A stretch of DNA of 18,328 bases from JAYSFC01 sp041913505 (GTDB lineage Bacteria > Pseudomonadota > Gammaproteobacteria > Burkholderiales > Burkholderiaceae_C), in assembly GCA_041913505.1 (NCBI GenBank), contig JAYSFC010000072.1, forward strand, positions 1 to 18,328. Direction: 5' to 3'. Of this stretch, positions 1 to 7,078 are shown one piece after another. The notes beneath the pieces are model-generated. The model worked only from the letters and a program-made list of their open reading frames with translations, searched no databases and was not told where the DNA came from. The translations under genes were made by a program, and so were the position numbers. Each line of letters starts with the position of its first letter. Position 1 is the stretch's first letter.

Positions 1-651
1 ACCGTCGTTGATTCCGAGACCGTGATGGCGACCCATTTGTCACACTTGATGCAAGTGCAGGCCGCCAAGCTCCTCTCGCGCACTGAGACGCAACAACTCG
101 TGGAGCATGTGTCCAAGCTGGCCCCCAAGCTCATCGAAGAAGTGGTTCCCAAGATGGTGTCGATCGCAACGTTCCAGAAAGTGCTGCAGCTGCTGCTGGA
201 AGAGTCCGTGCACATCCGCGACATCCGCACCATCATCGAGACGCTGGCCGAACATGCCGCCACCATCGGCGACCCCGTGGAGCTGGCGCGCCGCGTGCGC
301 ATCGCGCTGTCGCCCGCGATCGTGCAGCAGATCTACGGCCCGACCCGCGAACTCAGCGTGATCGCCATCGAACCCGGCCTGGAGCGCCTGCTTGTGCAGG
401 CCCTGGGCAACGCCGCCGGCCCATCGCTCGACCCCGGCGTGGCCGACCTGCTGACCCAGAAGGCCGCCGAGGTGGCCCTCAAGCAGGAAGAAATGGGCAT
501 GCCAGCCTGCCTGCTCGTGCCCGATGCCATCCGCAACGCCATTTCCCGCCTGGTGCGCCGCGTCGCGCCACGGCTGCAGGTGCTCGCGCACAGCGAGATC
601 CCTGAGACCCACACCATTCGCATCGGCCCCATCCTTAAAGGTGCAGCATGA
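1..651 (+). CDS. flhA: Flagellar export gate protein FlhA, C-terminal part (5' end outside window)
   Basis: The reading frame is open from base 1 and ends at the TGA at 649-651, giving the last 216 residues of a protein that normally has about 690-700. The visible part belongs to the cytoplasmic domain of FlhA, the integral-membrane export gate of the flagellar type III secretion system; this domain forms the nonameric ring that docks chaperone-substrate complexes. The first visible residues, TVVDSETVMATHLSHLM, match the conserved stretch that precedes the last subdomains, and RDIRTIIETLAEHA is the typical FlhA helix. No membrane segments are visible, as expected for this end. The stop overlaps the flhF start (ATGA), so the two are translationally coupled. 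The ATG at 25 is internal, not a start. Identity is close to certain; only the N-terminal half is missing because of the window edge. Confidence 0.96.
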   Translation, partial: TVVDSETVMATHLSHLMQVQAAKLLSRTETQQLVEHVSKLAPKLIEEVVPKMVSIATFQKVLQLLLEESVHIRDIRTIIETLAEHAATIGDPVELARRVRIALSPAIVQQIYGPTRELSVIAIEPGLERLLVQALGNAAGPSLDPGVADLLTQKAAEVALKQEEMGMPACLLVPDAIRNAISRLVRRVAPRLQVLAHSEIPETHTIRIGPILKGAA

Positions 652-2198
652 ACATCAAACGCTTCCACGCCGCCACGTCGCGTGAGGCCCTGGCCAAGGC
701 CCGCCTGGCCTTTGGCGAAGGCACCTTGATCCTGTCCAACCGCCCCACCGCCAACGGCGTGGAGGTGGTGGCCACCGCCGAGGACACGCTGAGCTCGCTG
801 GAGCAGGGCGGTGCGACGCATGCGCCGCAGCAATCCGCCCTCCAGGCCCGCACCGCCAGCGAGGACATGCGCCGCCCCGCCGAGCGCCCCCTGCGGGCGC
901 CGCCCCAACCCTCGGCCGCCCGCCGCGGCATCGAATCCGATACCGAGCAGCTCGCCATGAGCACGCTGTCCTTCCAGGACTACGTGCGCGAGCGCATGCT
1001 GCGCCGCCGCCACGAGGCCCTCCATGGCTCGCCTGCGCCGGCCCCCGCCATGCCCGCCCCGGCGGCCGCCCCGCAGCGCTCCATGGCGCAACCCACGTTC
1101 GCGGAGCGCGCCCGCGACTTCGCCCCCGAGCGGGAACGTGAGCGCACCGTCGCCACCCCCACCTTCCCCGCCGTGGCGCGCCACAACCCGCTGCGCAGCA
1201 TCCCAATGGACCTGCCCGCCGAGCCGCGCCGCCGTGCCGAGCCCGCCGCACCAGCCATGAACCAGCAAGGGCTGATGAACGAGCTGCAGGCCATGAAGGA
1301 GCTCATCGAGGACCGCTTCAACACCCTCGCCTGGCTGGGCCAGGCGCGGCAGAACCCGATCCAGTCCAACCTCATGCTCAAGCTGATCCGTGCCGGCTAC
1401 TCGCCCGCGCTGGCCCGCGCCGTGCTCGAGCGCCTGCCCGAGGACCTCTCGGCCGCCGACGCCGTGCGCTGGCTCATGGATGTGCTCGAGCGCAACCTCA
1501 AGACCGACGCGCAAGACCGCCCGCTGTACGAAGAAGGCGGCATCTTCGCGCTCGTGGGCGCCACGGGCGTGGGCAAAACCACCACCACGGCCAAGCTCGC
1601 CGCGCTGTGCGCGCGCCAGTACGGCCCCGGCAGCGTGGGCCTGATCACGCTGGACACCTACCGCGTGGGTGCGCACGAGCAGCTGCGCAGCTTCGGCCGC
1701 ATGCTCGGCGTGGTGGCCCACCTCGCGCACGACCGCGCTGCGCTGGAAGACCTGCTGGGCCTGCTGGGCGGCAAGAAGATGGTGCTCATCGACACCACAG
1801 GCGTGGCGCCGCGCGACCCGCGCAAGCGCGACATGCTCGACGTGCTGGACCTGCCCGGCGTGCAGCGCCTGCTCGTGCTGAACGCGGGCAGCCATGGCGA
1901 CACGCTGGACGACGTGCTCGGCGCTTTCAAGACCGAAGGGCCACAGCAGGCCATCCTCACCAAGGTGGACGAGGCCGTGAAGCTCGGCCCAGCCATCGAC
2001 GCGGCCATTCGCCACCAGACGCTGCTGCGCGGAGTGACCAACGGCCAGCGCGTACCCGAAGACTGGGAAGCCGCCAACGCGCACCAACTCATCCAGCAGT
2101 CGATGCGCGCGCCCGCCAAGTCGGCCTTCGACCCCAAGGCCGTGGAGCTGAACTTCTTCTTCTCGCAGGGCGCGGACCGGGGGCTGGCCCATGCTTGA
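648..2198 (+). CDS. flhF: Flagellar biosynthesis GTPase FlhF (SRP-type)
   Basis: FlhF is a signal-recognition-particle-type GTPase that sets the place, and often the number, of flagella at the cell pole. The 516-residue product has the family layout. An N-terminal B domain opens with MNIKRFHAATSREALAKAR and contains the LILSNR signature. A long low-complexity linker rich in Pro, Ala and Arg covers about residues 75-205. The N and G domains follow. In the G domain the P-loop GATGVGKT lies at 304-311, DTYRVGAHEQL begins at 336, DTTG is at 382-385 (DTAG in many relatives) and the guanine-specificity motif TKVDE is at 438-442. All nucleotide-binding motifs are intact. The ATG at 648 overlaps the flhA stop. 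The 3' end overlaps the next gene by 8 bp. Length is within the family range of about 380-520. Confidence 0.97.
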   Translation: MNIKRFHAATSREALAKARLAFGEGTLILSNRPTANGVEVVATAEDTLSSLEQGGATHAPQQSALQARTASEDMRRPAERPLRAPPQPSAARRGIESDTEQLAMSTLSFQDYVRERMLRRRHEALHGSPAPAPAMPAPAAAPQRSMAQPTFAERARDFAPERERERTVATPTFPAVARHNPLRSIPMDLPAEPRRRAEPAAPAMNQQGLMNELQAMKELIEDRFNTLAWLGQARQNPIQSNLMLKLIRAGYSPALARAVLERLPEDLSAADAVRWLMDVLERNLKTDAQDRPLYEEGGIFALVGATGVGKTTTTAKLAALCARQYGPGSVGLITLDTYRVGAHEQLRSFGRMLGVVAHLAHDRAALEDLLGLLGGKKMVLIDTTGVAPRDPRKRDMLDVLDLPGVQRLLVLNAGSHGDTLDDVLGAFKTEGPQQAILTKVDEAVKLGPAIDAAIRHQTLLRGVTNGQRVPEDWEAANAHQLIQQSMRAPAKSAFDPKAVELNFFFSQGADRGLAHA

Positions 2199-2985
2199 GC
2201 GCGGCATGCACCAGGGCGCGAGCCTGCTGCACAGCGCGCCCGAAACCGAACTGCGCTTCGCGGCCGTCGCGGGCGTGCCCGATGCGCTCGGCCTCGAGAC
2301 ACTGTGGCACCTGTGCGCGCACCTGCAGCGCCTGGGCTACCCCGTGGTCGTGCTCGACGGCTGCACCCCGGAGAGCGAGGCCGCGCCCGGACTCGAACAG
2401 CTGCTGGAACAGGACGCCTGGTCAGAGACCCCCGGGCCCGACTGGCACAGCGCAGCCTCATCCATCGCCGTGCTGCCATCGGCCCTGGGCCTGCACCGGC
2501 TCGCCGCCGCCGCGCAGGCGGGCGGACTGCCGCCGCTGGCACAGCTGCAGCCCCACTTCCGCGCCTATGCGCTGGCGGTGCTGCACGCCCCCGTGGAATG
2601 GCTCAGCCCGCTGCTGCCATCGCACAGCATCACGCCGCTGATCATCACGGCACCCGGCACCGCAGGCACGCAGCAGACCTACCGGCAGCTCAAGCACCTG
2701 GCGCTGCACGCAGGGCTGCCGAGCCAGGTCTGCGCCGTGGTGCGCGGCCGCGAGTCGGCCCAGGCCCGGCGGGCGCACGCCCAGATCGAAACCCTGCAGC
2801 GCTGCGCCGCCGAACATCTGGGCCTGACGCAGCACGGCCTGGTCGTGGATGCGGAAAACCCCCAGGACCTGCAGCGTCTGGCCTTGCAACTGCTGGAGAA
2901 CGCGGGCACCATGGCCGACGCGGCAGTCCTGCCGTTGTATCCTGGCGCTACCCTGGCACCCGCGCATTTTGTTCGGAGCCACTGA
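2191..2985 (+). CDS. flhG: Degenerate FlhG/FleN (MinD-like) flagellar number regulator lacking the ATPase P-loop
   Basis: By position, between flhF and fliA, this is the FlhG/FleN slot. Normal FlhG is a MinD-like ATPase that activates FlhF and limits flagellar number. The 264-residue product keeps the outline of the fold: a strand-helix-strand ending in VVVLDGC at the place of the usual LLLDAD, then YALAVLHAPVEWL and PLIITAPGTAGTQQTYRQL, which resemble the part of MinD/FlhG reading TxPEPTSITDAY. The deviant Walker A motif (SGKGGVGKT) is absent; the aligned stretch is AGVPDALGLET, with no lysine. The N-terminus MHQGASLL resembles the DQAxxLR helix with which FlhG stimulates FlhF GTPase. The start may be ATG 2191 or ATG 2206; the latter puts that helix at the extreme N-terminus, as in FlhG. 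The homology is inferred from context and pattern, so the name is less certain than for the neighbours. Confidence 0.72.
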   Translation: MLERGMHQGASLLHSAPETELRFAAVAGVPDALGLETLWHLCAHLQRLGYPVVVLDGCTPESEAAPGLEQLLEQDAWSETPGPDWHSAASSIAVLPSALGLHRLAAAAQAGGLPPLAQLQPHFRAYALAVLHAPVEWLSPLLPSHSITPLIITAPGTAGTQQTYRQLKHLALHAGLPSQVCAVVRGRESAQARRAHAQIETLQRCAAEHLGLTQHGLVVDAENPQDLQRLALQLLENAGTMADAAVLPLYPGATLAPAHFVRSH

Positions 2986-2991
2986 TCCGTG

Positions 2992-3708
2992 ATGTACACC
3001 GCCAAAGGCCAGCTCGACCGTGATGCGCTGATCCGCCAGCATGTACCGCTGGTGCGGCGCATCGCGCACCACATGATCGCCAAGCTGCCACCCAATGTGG
3101 AGCTGGACGACCTGATCCAGGTAGGCATGATCGGCCTGGCAGAAGCCCTGTCGCGCTATGAGGCGGCGCAGGGCGTGCAGTTCGAAACCTTCGCCACCCA
3201 GCGCATCCGTGGCGCCATGCTCGATGAGCTGCGCGAGGGCGACTGGATGAGCCGCAGCTCGCGCAAGAGCCAGAAGGAGATCGAGCAGGCAGTGCACCGG
3301 CTGGAACACCGCCTGGGGCGCAGCCCGCTCGAATCCGAGATCGCCGACGAACTCGGCCTGGGCCTGGCCGACTACCAGAGCCTGCTGGGCAAGGTGCGCG
3401 GCACGCAGCTCGTCTACCTCGAGGACATGACCCACGGCCAGGACGAAGAGGAAGGCTTTCTCGAACGCCACGTGGCTGACAACGGCTCGGACCCGCTGGC
3501 CCTGCTGCGCGACCAGCGCCTGCGCGCGTCGCTCGTCGCGGCAATCCAAGGGCTGCCCGAGCGCGAGCAGCACATCATGGGCATGTACTACGAGCACGAC
3601 ATGAACCTCAAGGAAATCGCCGCCGTGCTCGGCGTGACCGAATCGCGTGTGTGCCAGCTGCACAGCCAGGCGATCGCGCGCCTGCGCGCCAAGATGCGCG
3701 CACACTAA
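2992..3708 (+). CDS. fliA: RNA polymerase sigma factor for flagellar late genes, sigma-28 (FliA)
   Basis: FliA directs RNA polymerase to late flagellar and chemotaxis promoters (TAAA-N15-GCCGATAA type). The 238-residue product has the compact sigma-28 layout without region 1.1. Region 2 runs over about residues 15-85 with PLVRRIAHHMIAKLP, ELDDLIQVGMIGL and the promoter-melting stretch FETFATQRIRGAMLDELR, followed by DWMSRSSRK. Region 3 covers about 95-140. Region 4 ends in the helix-turn-helix LKEIAAVLGVTESRVCQLHS near residues 206-225. Tandem codons GTG (2989) and ATG (2992) both lie in frame; I chose ATG. A GGAG at 2975-2978 could serve either. The gene lies 6 bp after the flhG-like gene, so it is the last gene of the flhA-flhF-flhG-fliA transcript, and a perfect hairpin follows. 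Its antagonist flgM lies 0.5 kb downstream on the other strand. Confidence 0.97.
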   Translation: MYTAKGQLDRDALIRQHVPLVRRIAHHMIAKLPPNVELDDLIQVGMIGLAEALSRYEAAQGVQFETFATQRIRGAMLDELREGDWMSRSSRKSQKEIEQAVHRLEHRLGRSPLESEIADELGLGLADYQSLLGKVRGTQLVYLEDMTHGQDEEEGFLERHVADNGSDPLALLRDQRLRASLVAAIQGLPEREQHIMGMYYEHDMNLKEIAAVLGVTESRVCQLHSQAIARLRAKMRAH

Positions 3709-3739
3709 GGCGCCTGCGCGGAAAAATCCATCAAAGCGG

Positions 3740-3763
3740 CCTCCAGTGCTTACCCACTGGAGG
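3740..3763. terminator. Perfect 9-bp stem-loop between convergent fliA and flgN, probable bidirectional terminator
   Basis: CCTCCAGTG (3740-3748) and CACTGGAGG (3755-3763) are exact inverted repeats around a 6-nt loop CTTACC. The hairpin sits 31 bp after the fliA stop and 26 bp after the flgN stop, where converging transcripts should end. A T-run (3776-3780) follows on the + strand and another (read from AAAAA at 3722-3726) on the - strand, each a dozen or so bases from the stem. These are further away than in a textbook intrinsic terminator, so termination is likely but not proven. Confidence 0.7.
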
Positions 3764-3789
3764 TTAATTGCTATATTTTTGGAAGTAAA

Positions 3790-4137
3790 TCAGCCCGCTG
3801 CGCGGTAGATGCGGGGGGCCGTGCCGTTGGATCCGCCGTAGGTGGACGCGTCGGCGGGCGGCAGTACCGAGGCAGCCCGGCGGTCAGCCAAGGCGGCCAC
3901 GCGCGCCAGTTGCTCGCGCACCAGGGAGAGCTGCTCGCCCAGCGCACGCACCCGCGCCGCCAAGGCGGCAGGCAGCGCCTGTGCCCCAGCCTGTTCAACG
4001 GCCTGCGCCAGCTCCAGTGCCGATGCGCGCAGCAAGGTGCTGCAGCGCTCGAGCGCCACGGCATCGGTGGCCAGCAGCGCATCGGCTGCCGCCTGGGCTT
4101 TTTCTTCGGCGCCGGCGAGGATCTGTTCCAGGGTCAT
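3790..4137 (-). CDS. flgN: Flagellar export chaperone FlgN family protein
   Basis: FlgN is a small cytoplasmic helical chaperone that binds the C-terminal helices of FlgK and FlgL and brings them to FlhA. The 115-residue product is of FlgN length, starts MTLEQILAGAEEKAQA and is almost wholly alpha-helical and heptad-like over about residues 3-90, rich in Ala, Leu, Glu and Gln. A short polar tail with Pro, Gly and Tyr follows. FlgN proteins diverge strongly, so sequence alone would be weak support; the position directly after flgM, as in enterobacteria, decides the call. The ATG at 4137 has no clear Shine-Dalgarno sequence (CGCGCCCCG precedes it). The flgM-flgN gap of 71 bp shows no promoter that I can recognise, so flgN probably shares the sigma-28 promoter upstream of flgM. 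The clients FlgK and FlgL are encoded in this window. Confidence 0.85.
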   Translation of the reverse strand: MTLEQILAGAEEKAQAAADALLATDAVALERCSTLLRASALELAQAVEQAGAQALPAALAARVRALGEQLSLVREQLARVAALADRRAASVLPPADASTYGGSNGTAPRIYRAAG

Positions 4138-4208
4138 CGGGGCGCGCGATCAGAAGGGAAATAGAGGAGGTTAAGCAGGAAAAGAGCGATGTAGACGTTC
4201 AGGCCCCA

Positions 4209-4529
4209 TCAGCCGCGCGAGCGCGACATCACTTCCTGGGCGTTGGCGAGGAGCTTGTCCGCGATGGCTTCGGCATCGACGGTGAAGGTGCCGTTGCTGA
4301 TGGCAGTCCGCACGGCCTTGACCTTGCCCGCATCGAAGTCGCTGAGTCCGCGCGATGCCGCATCCAGTCCGCGCGCCGTGTTCGAGAAGGTGACAGGCAC
4401 ACCGACGCTCGCCGCCGCAGCGCCCTGGGTGGCAGCCTGCGCAGCGGGCGCGGCGGCCTTGGCCTGCTGTTTGGCAGACCCCGACTGCGCCAGCGCATTC
4501 GCGATATCCGGGTGTTGACCTATCTTCAT
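4209..4529 (-). CDS. flgM: Anti-sigma-28 factor FlgM
   Basis: FlgM binds FliA and keeps it from core polymerase until the finished hook-basal body exports FlgM from the cell. The 106-residue product begins MKIGQHPDIANAL. A disordered Ala/Gln-rich stretch follows (about 20-47). The conserved sigma-binding C-terminal half contains DFDAGKVKAVRTAISNGTF and VDAEAIADKLLANAQE, near residues 64-100, the family signature. An in-frame GTG 12 bp upstream (4541) would add four residues, but ATG 4529 is favoured because GGAG lies 4 nt in front of it and MKIG is a typical FlgM start. The gene lies between flgA and flgN on the minus strand, the enterobacterial flgAMN order. A sigma-28 promoter 45-71 bp upstream implies that FliA raises expression of its own inhibitor. 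Confidence 0.95.
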   Translation of the reverse strand: MKIGQHPDIANALAQSGSAKQQAKAAAPAAQAATQGAAAASVGVPVTFSNTARGLDAASRGLSDFDAGKVKAVRTAISNGTFTVDAEAIADKLLANAQEVMSRSRG

Positions 4530-4573
4530 GGCTCTCTCCACTGTCCCCAGCGAATGGGGCCTACGTGTCAGTG

Positions 4574-4600
4574 TTTTCGGCCCGTGGACCCGAGACTTTA
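4574..4600 (-). promoter_or_regulatory. Sigma-28 (FliA) promoter of flgM-flgN
   Basis: Read on the minus strand, TAAAGTCT (complement of 4593-4600) is followed by exactly 11 bases and then GCCGAAAA (complement of 4574-4581). The enterobacterial sigma-28 consensus is TAAAGTTT-N11-GCCGATAA, so each box has one mismatch and the spacing is exact. An A-rich stretch (CCAAAATGCCAAAAAAGACC) lies just upstream of the -35 box and could act as an UP element. The promoter lies in the flgA-flgM gap and points at flgM, 45 bp from its ATG. This agrees with the known late (class 3) control of flgM and flgN. Confidence 0.88.
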
Positions 4601-4622
4601 GGTCTTTTTTGGCATTTTGGGT

Positions 4623-5348
4623 TTACAAGGGGATGTCCACCGTCCCGTCCTCAGCAACAGTTCCCCCTATTACACGGCCATTATCCATGCGCACGCGCAC
4701 ACTTTGCCCTGCGGAGCCCGCGCTGAGCGCCTGGCCCGCCGAAGTCACCGCATAGCCGGGCCCCTGGGCCACCACGCGCACCTGGGCGCCCGCGCGGAAC
4801 AGCTGGGGCGGGCGCACCATGGACTGGCGCAATGCCTGGCCGGCGAGCAACTGGCGCGCAGCCACCTGACCCACCCACGCCTCGGGCCGGGCCATGATGG
4901 GCGCGTTCTCGGCCGCCCAGTCCACCTCGGCCTGCGTGGCGTCGGCGGCCGTCAGCACGGCGCCCGGCGCCACGTTGACGGCAAGCACCCACGCTGGGCC
5001 CCAGGCCTTGATGGTCACGGGCAGGAACACGTTCCACGGCGTAGGCCCCTCGGCGCAGCGCAGGCCCAGGCGCGTGCGCCCCCACAGGCGGGTGCCGGCG
5101 GGCAGGTAGGGCTCCACGCGCGCGCAGGGCGCCAGGCGCAGGCGCGCATCCAGCGCGCCCACGCTCACCTCCATGCGCAGGGCCGCACCGCCAGCCTGGG
5201 CGTGCTGCAGCGTGTCGTCGAGCCAGCGCTGCGTGAGCGGGCCAATCTCGGTCATGGGGTCACCCACGGCCTGGGCGTGGACCGGCAAGGCCAGCCCTCC
5301 CGCGAGCGCGATGCACGCGGAGAAGAAGGATCGAAAAACACGGGTCAT
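4623..5348 (-). CDS. flgA: P-ring assembly chaperone FlgA
   Basis: FlgA is a periplasmic chaperone that helps FlgI polymerise into the P ring around the rod. The chosen ATG (5348) has an excellent GGAGG 6 nt upstream and begins a clear Sec signal peptide, MTRVFRSFFSACIALAGGLA, cleaved after LPVHA near residue 25. In-frame codons further upstream (to 5429) would bury that signal behind a non-conserved leader. The 241-residue product has the two-cysteine SAF-like section (LAPCARVEPYLP ... GLRCAEG) and the C-terminal FlgA domain, with PGAVLTAADATQAEVDW, ARQLLAGQALRQSMV and FRAGAQVRVVAQGPGYAV. The end, GGTVAEDGTVDIPL, is also typical. It is divergent from flgB across 182 bp and upstream of flgM; its client flgI lies in the large operon. 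Confidence 0.94.
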   Translation of the reverse strand: MTRVFRSFFSACIALAGGLALPVHAQAVGDPMTEIGPLTQRWLDDTLQHAQAGGAALRMEVSVGALDARLRLAPCARVEPYLPAGTRLWGRTRLGLRCAEGPTPWNVFLPVTIKAWGPAWVLAVNVAPGAVLTAADATQAEVDWAAENAPIMARPEAWVGQVAARQLLAGQALRQSMVRPPQLFRAGAQVRVVAQGPGYAVTSAGQALSAGSAGQSVRVRMDNGRVIGGTVAEDGTVDIPL

Positions 5349-5530
5349 GCGAAGCCTCCTGCGGGCCATTCCAACGCCATCAATGTAGGGCCGCAGGCAG
5401 CATGGCGGTGCCCGGAACTGAGCCCCCAAACCCGCGTTCTTCGCGCTTTAGGAAATGGGGGCGGTTTCCATAATCGGTCCACGCCGCAAGCCCTGTGCGC
5501 CCGGCAGCCAGACACCCCAGGACGAGACCC
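5349..5530. promoter_or_regulatory. Divergent control region between flgA and flgB
   Basis: This 182-bp region must hold the start signals for flgA (-) and for the long flgB operon (+). I see no sigma-28 promoter in it, which fits early/middle (class 2) genes. The best features are a short inverted repeat GGAAA-N9-TTTCC at 5451-5469 and an adjoining CATAAT (5469-5474) that could be a -10 box for flgB with only a very poor -35 match (TTTAGG or CTTTAG), as expected for a promoter that depends on an activator such as FlhDC. This is inference; no binding box clear enough to name is visible. AGGA (5519-5522) is the likely ribosome site for flgB. Confidence 0.4.
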
Positions 5531-5959
5531 ATGCTCGACAAATTGACGCAAACACTGGACCTTCACGGCAACGCACTGCAACTGCGCGCCGAGCGCCAGC
5601 GCGCCATCGCGAGCAACATTGCCAACGCCGATACCCCCGGCTACGTGGCGCGCGACTTCAAGTTCGCCGATGCGCTGCGCGCGGCCACCGACGGCGGCTC
5701 CGCCCTGGTGCAAAAGCTCGGCACCGATGGCGCGAGCCACCCGCAGCACATTCCTCTGCCCGCGGCCCAGACGGGTACGGGGGGCAACACCAGCACGCTG
5801 GGCTATTCGGTGCAGACCCAGCCCAGCCTGGACAACAACACCGTGGACCTGGACCGCGAGCGCGCCAACTTCGTGGACAACGCCGTGCGCTACGAGGCCA
5901 CGCTGCGCTTCATCAACGGCAACGCCAAAACCATGCTGAGCGCCATCCAGGGCCAGTAA
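5531..5959 (+). CDS. flgB: Flagellar proximal rod protein FlgB
   Basis: FlgB is a rod subunit next to the MS ring/export gate. The 142-residue product starts MLDKLTQTLDLHGNALQLRA and carries the N-terminal rod/hook signature with the motif ASNIANADTPGYVARDF (about residues 27-43). The C-terminal D0 helix (NNTVDLDRERANFVDNAVRYEA) is the FlgB form. Length is typical (about 135-145). An in-frame ATG could not be found closer to the family start than 5531; a longer reading from 5495 would add a non-conserved MRPAARHP leader and is rejected. FlgB is the first gene of the flgB-L operon; flgC follows after 21 bp. Confidence 0.96.
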   Translation: MLDKLTQTLDLHGNALQLRAERQRAIASNIANADTPGYVARDFKFADALRAATDGGSALVQKLGTDGASHPQHIPLPAAQTGTGGNTSTLGYSVQTQPSLDNNTVDLDRERANFVDNAVRYEATLRFINGNAKTMLSAIQGQ

Positions 5960-5980
5960 AGAAGCACGGAGCGACCCGCC

Positions 5981-6385
5981 ATGTCGATGTTCTCGATCTT
6001 CAACGTCTCTGGCAGCGCCATCAGCGCGCAGTCGCAGCGCCTCAACGTGGTGGCCAGCAACCTGGCCAACGTCGATGCCGTGGCCGGCCCCGACGGGCAG
6101 GCCTACAAAGCGCGCCAGGTGGTGTTCCAGACCACGCCCATGGGCGCCGACAGCTCGGCCGGCGTGCGCGTGAGCACCATCCAGGAAAGCCAGGCGCCGG
6201 GCAAGCGGGTGTTCGACCCCTCGCACCCGTCGGCCGACGCCGAGGGCTACGTCAGCCACTCGAACGTGAACGCGGTGGAGGAGATGGTCAACATGATCTC
6301 CGCCTCGCGCTCGTACCAGAACAATGTCGAGGTCATGAACACGGCCAAGTCGCTGCTGCTCAAGACCCTGCAAATGGGGCAATAA
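5981..6385 (+). CDS. flgC: Flagellar proximal rod protein FlgC
   Basis: FlgC polymerises with FlgB, FlgF and FlgG to form the rod in the periplasm. The 134-residue product is of exact family length. It has the N-terminal D0 signature SQRLNVVASNLANVDAVAGP near residues 16-35, with the FlgC-specific insertion of an acidic/glycine loop (DGQAYKARQVVFQ), and the C-terminal part SNVNAVEEMVNMISASRSYQ with a final helix ending TLQMGQ. GGAG lies 9 nt before the ATG. The gene lies between flgB and flgD with short gaps of 21 and 12 bp. Nothing unusual. Confidence 0.97.
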   Translation: MSMFSIFNVSGSAISAQSQRLNVVASNLANVDAVAGPDGQAYKARQVVFQTTPMGADSSAGVRVSTIQESQAPGKRVFDPSHPSADAEGYVSHSNVNAVEEMVNMISASRSYQNNVEVMNTAKSLLLKTLQMGQ

Positions 6386-6397
6386 AGGTTCATCGCC

Positions 6398-7060
6398 ATG
6401 TTCATCACACCCATCGACACCAGTGCGCTCGACGCGGGCAAGACCAGCACGGCGACCAAGCCCGACTCGGCCACCGACCCCAACGCCGCGCAGGACCGGT
6501 TCCTCAAGCTGCTCGTGGCGCAGCTGAGCAACCAAGACCCCATGAACCCCATGGACAACGCGCAAATGACCTCGCAGATGGCGCAGATCAACACCGTGAC
6601 GGGCATACAGCAGCTCAACCTCACCATGCAGACCATGGCCAACCAGTTCGCGGCCATGCAGTCGCTGCAGGGCACGGCCATGATCGGCCGCTCGGTGCTC
6701 ACCGAGGGCTCCAAGCTCAGCTACACCGGCGGCGCGGCGCAGGGCGCCTTCGAGCTGGCCGGCGCCGCCACGGCCGTGAAGGTCGAGGTCATCACGCCCG
6801 GCGGGCAGGTGGTCCATGCGCAAGACCTGGGCGCGCAGGAGCAGGGCCGCCACGACTTCACCTGGGACGCCAGCGGCTACACGGGCGACAAGAGCACGCT
6901 GAGCTTTCGCGTGACCGCGACGAACAAGGACGGCGCCGTGACAGCCACCAACCTCATGCAGTCCAAGGTGGTGGGCACGGGCACCAGCGCGGGCGCGCTC
7001 ACGCTCAGCCTCGATACCGGCGGCACCGTCAAGTACACGGACGTCCGCGCCGTTCTTTAA
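6398..7060 (+). CDS. flgD: Hook assembly scaffold (hook cap) protein FlgD
   Basis: FlgD forms the temporary cap that guides FlgE polymerisation and is later replaced by FlgK. The 220-residue product has the conserved N-terminal export/assembly part with DRFLKLLVAQLSNQDPMNPM near residues 32-51, then MTSQMAQINTVTGIQQLN, the core FlgD signature. The rest is beta-rich and fits the tudor-like and FnIII-like domains of FlgD: LTEGSKLSYTGG, VEVITPGGQVVHAQDLG and GRHDFTWDASGYTG, the last being the FLG-FnIII pattern. The start ATG follows AAAGGTTCATCGCC, a modest ribosome site. Gaps are 12 bp to flgC and 18 bp to flgE, whose main structural product it helps assemble. Confidence 0.96.
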   Translation: MFITPIDTSALDAGKTSTATKPDSATDPNAAQDRFLKLLVAQLSNQDPMNPMDNAQMTSQMAQINTVTGIQQLNLTMQTMANQFAAMQSLQGTAMIGRSVLTEGSKLSYTGGAAQGAFELAGAATAVKVEVITPGGQVVHAQDLGAQEQGRHDFTWDASGYTGDKSTLSFRVTATNKDGAVTATNLMQSKVVGTGTSAGALTLSLDTGGTVKYTDVRAVL

Positions 7061-7078
7061 ACCGACAAGGAGAAAACC

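Noticed and set aside
333..2207. A 624-codon minus-strand open frame opposite flhA-flhF, and similar ones opposite flgH-flgI (9851-11899), flgJ-flgK (12796-14559) and flgL-EAL/HDOD
   Set aside because: Same shadow composition, no ribosome site or domain, and each is fully covered by a recognised gene on the other strand. High GC leaves few stop codons in these frames.
2983..2994. GTG at 2989 as the fliA start, directly before ATG 2992
   Set aside because: Possible, but ATG is the better initiator and the difference is one residue. Noted only as start ambiguity.
4161..4195. GAGGAGG-like ribosome site followed by ATGTAG on the + strand in the flgN-flgM gap
   Set aside because: The start codon is followed at once by a stop, and the transcripts there run on the other strand. 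Taken as coincidence.
4617..5546. Plus-strand open frame opposite flgA that crosses the flgA-flgB gap
   Set aside because: It is antisense to a clear signal-peptide-bearing FlgA and gives a low-complexity His/Arg/Gly product.
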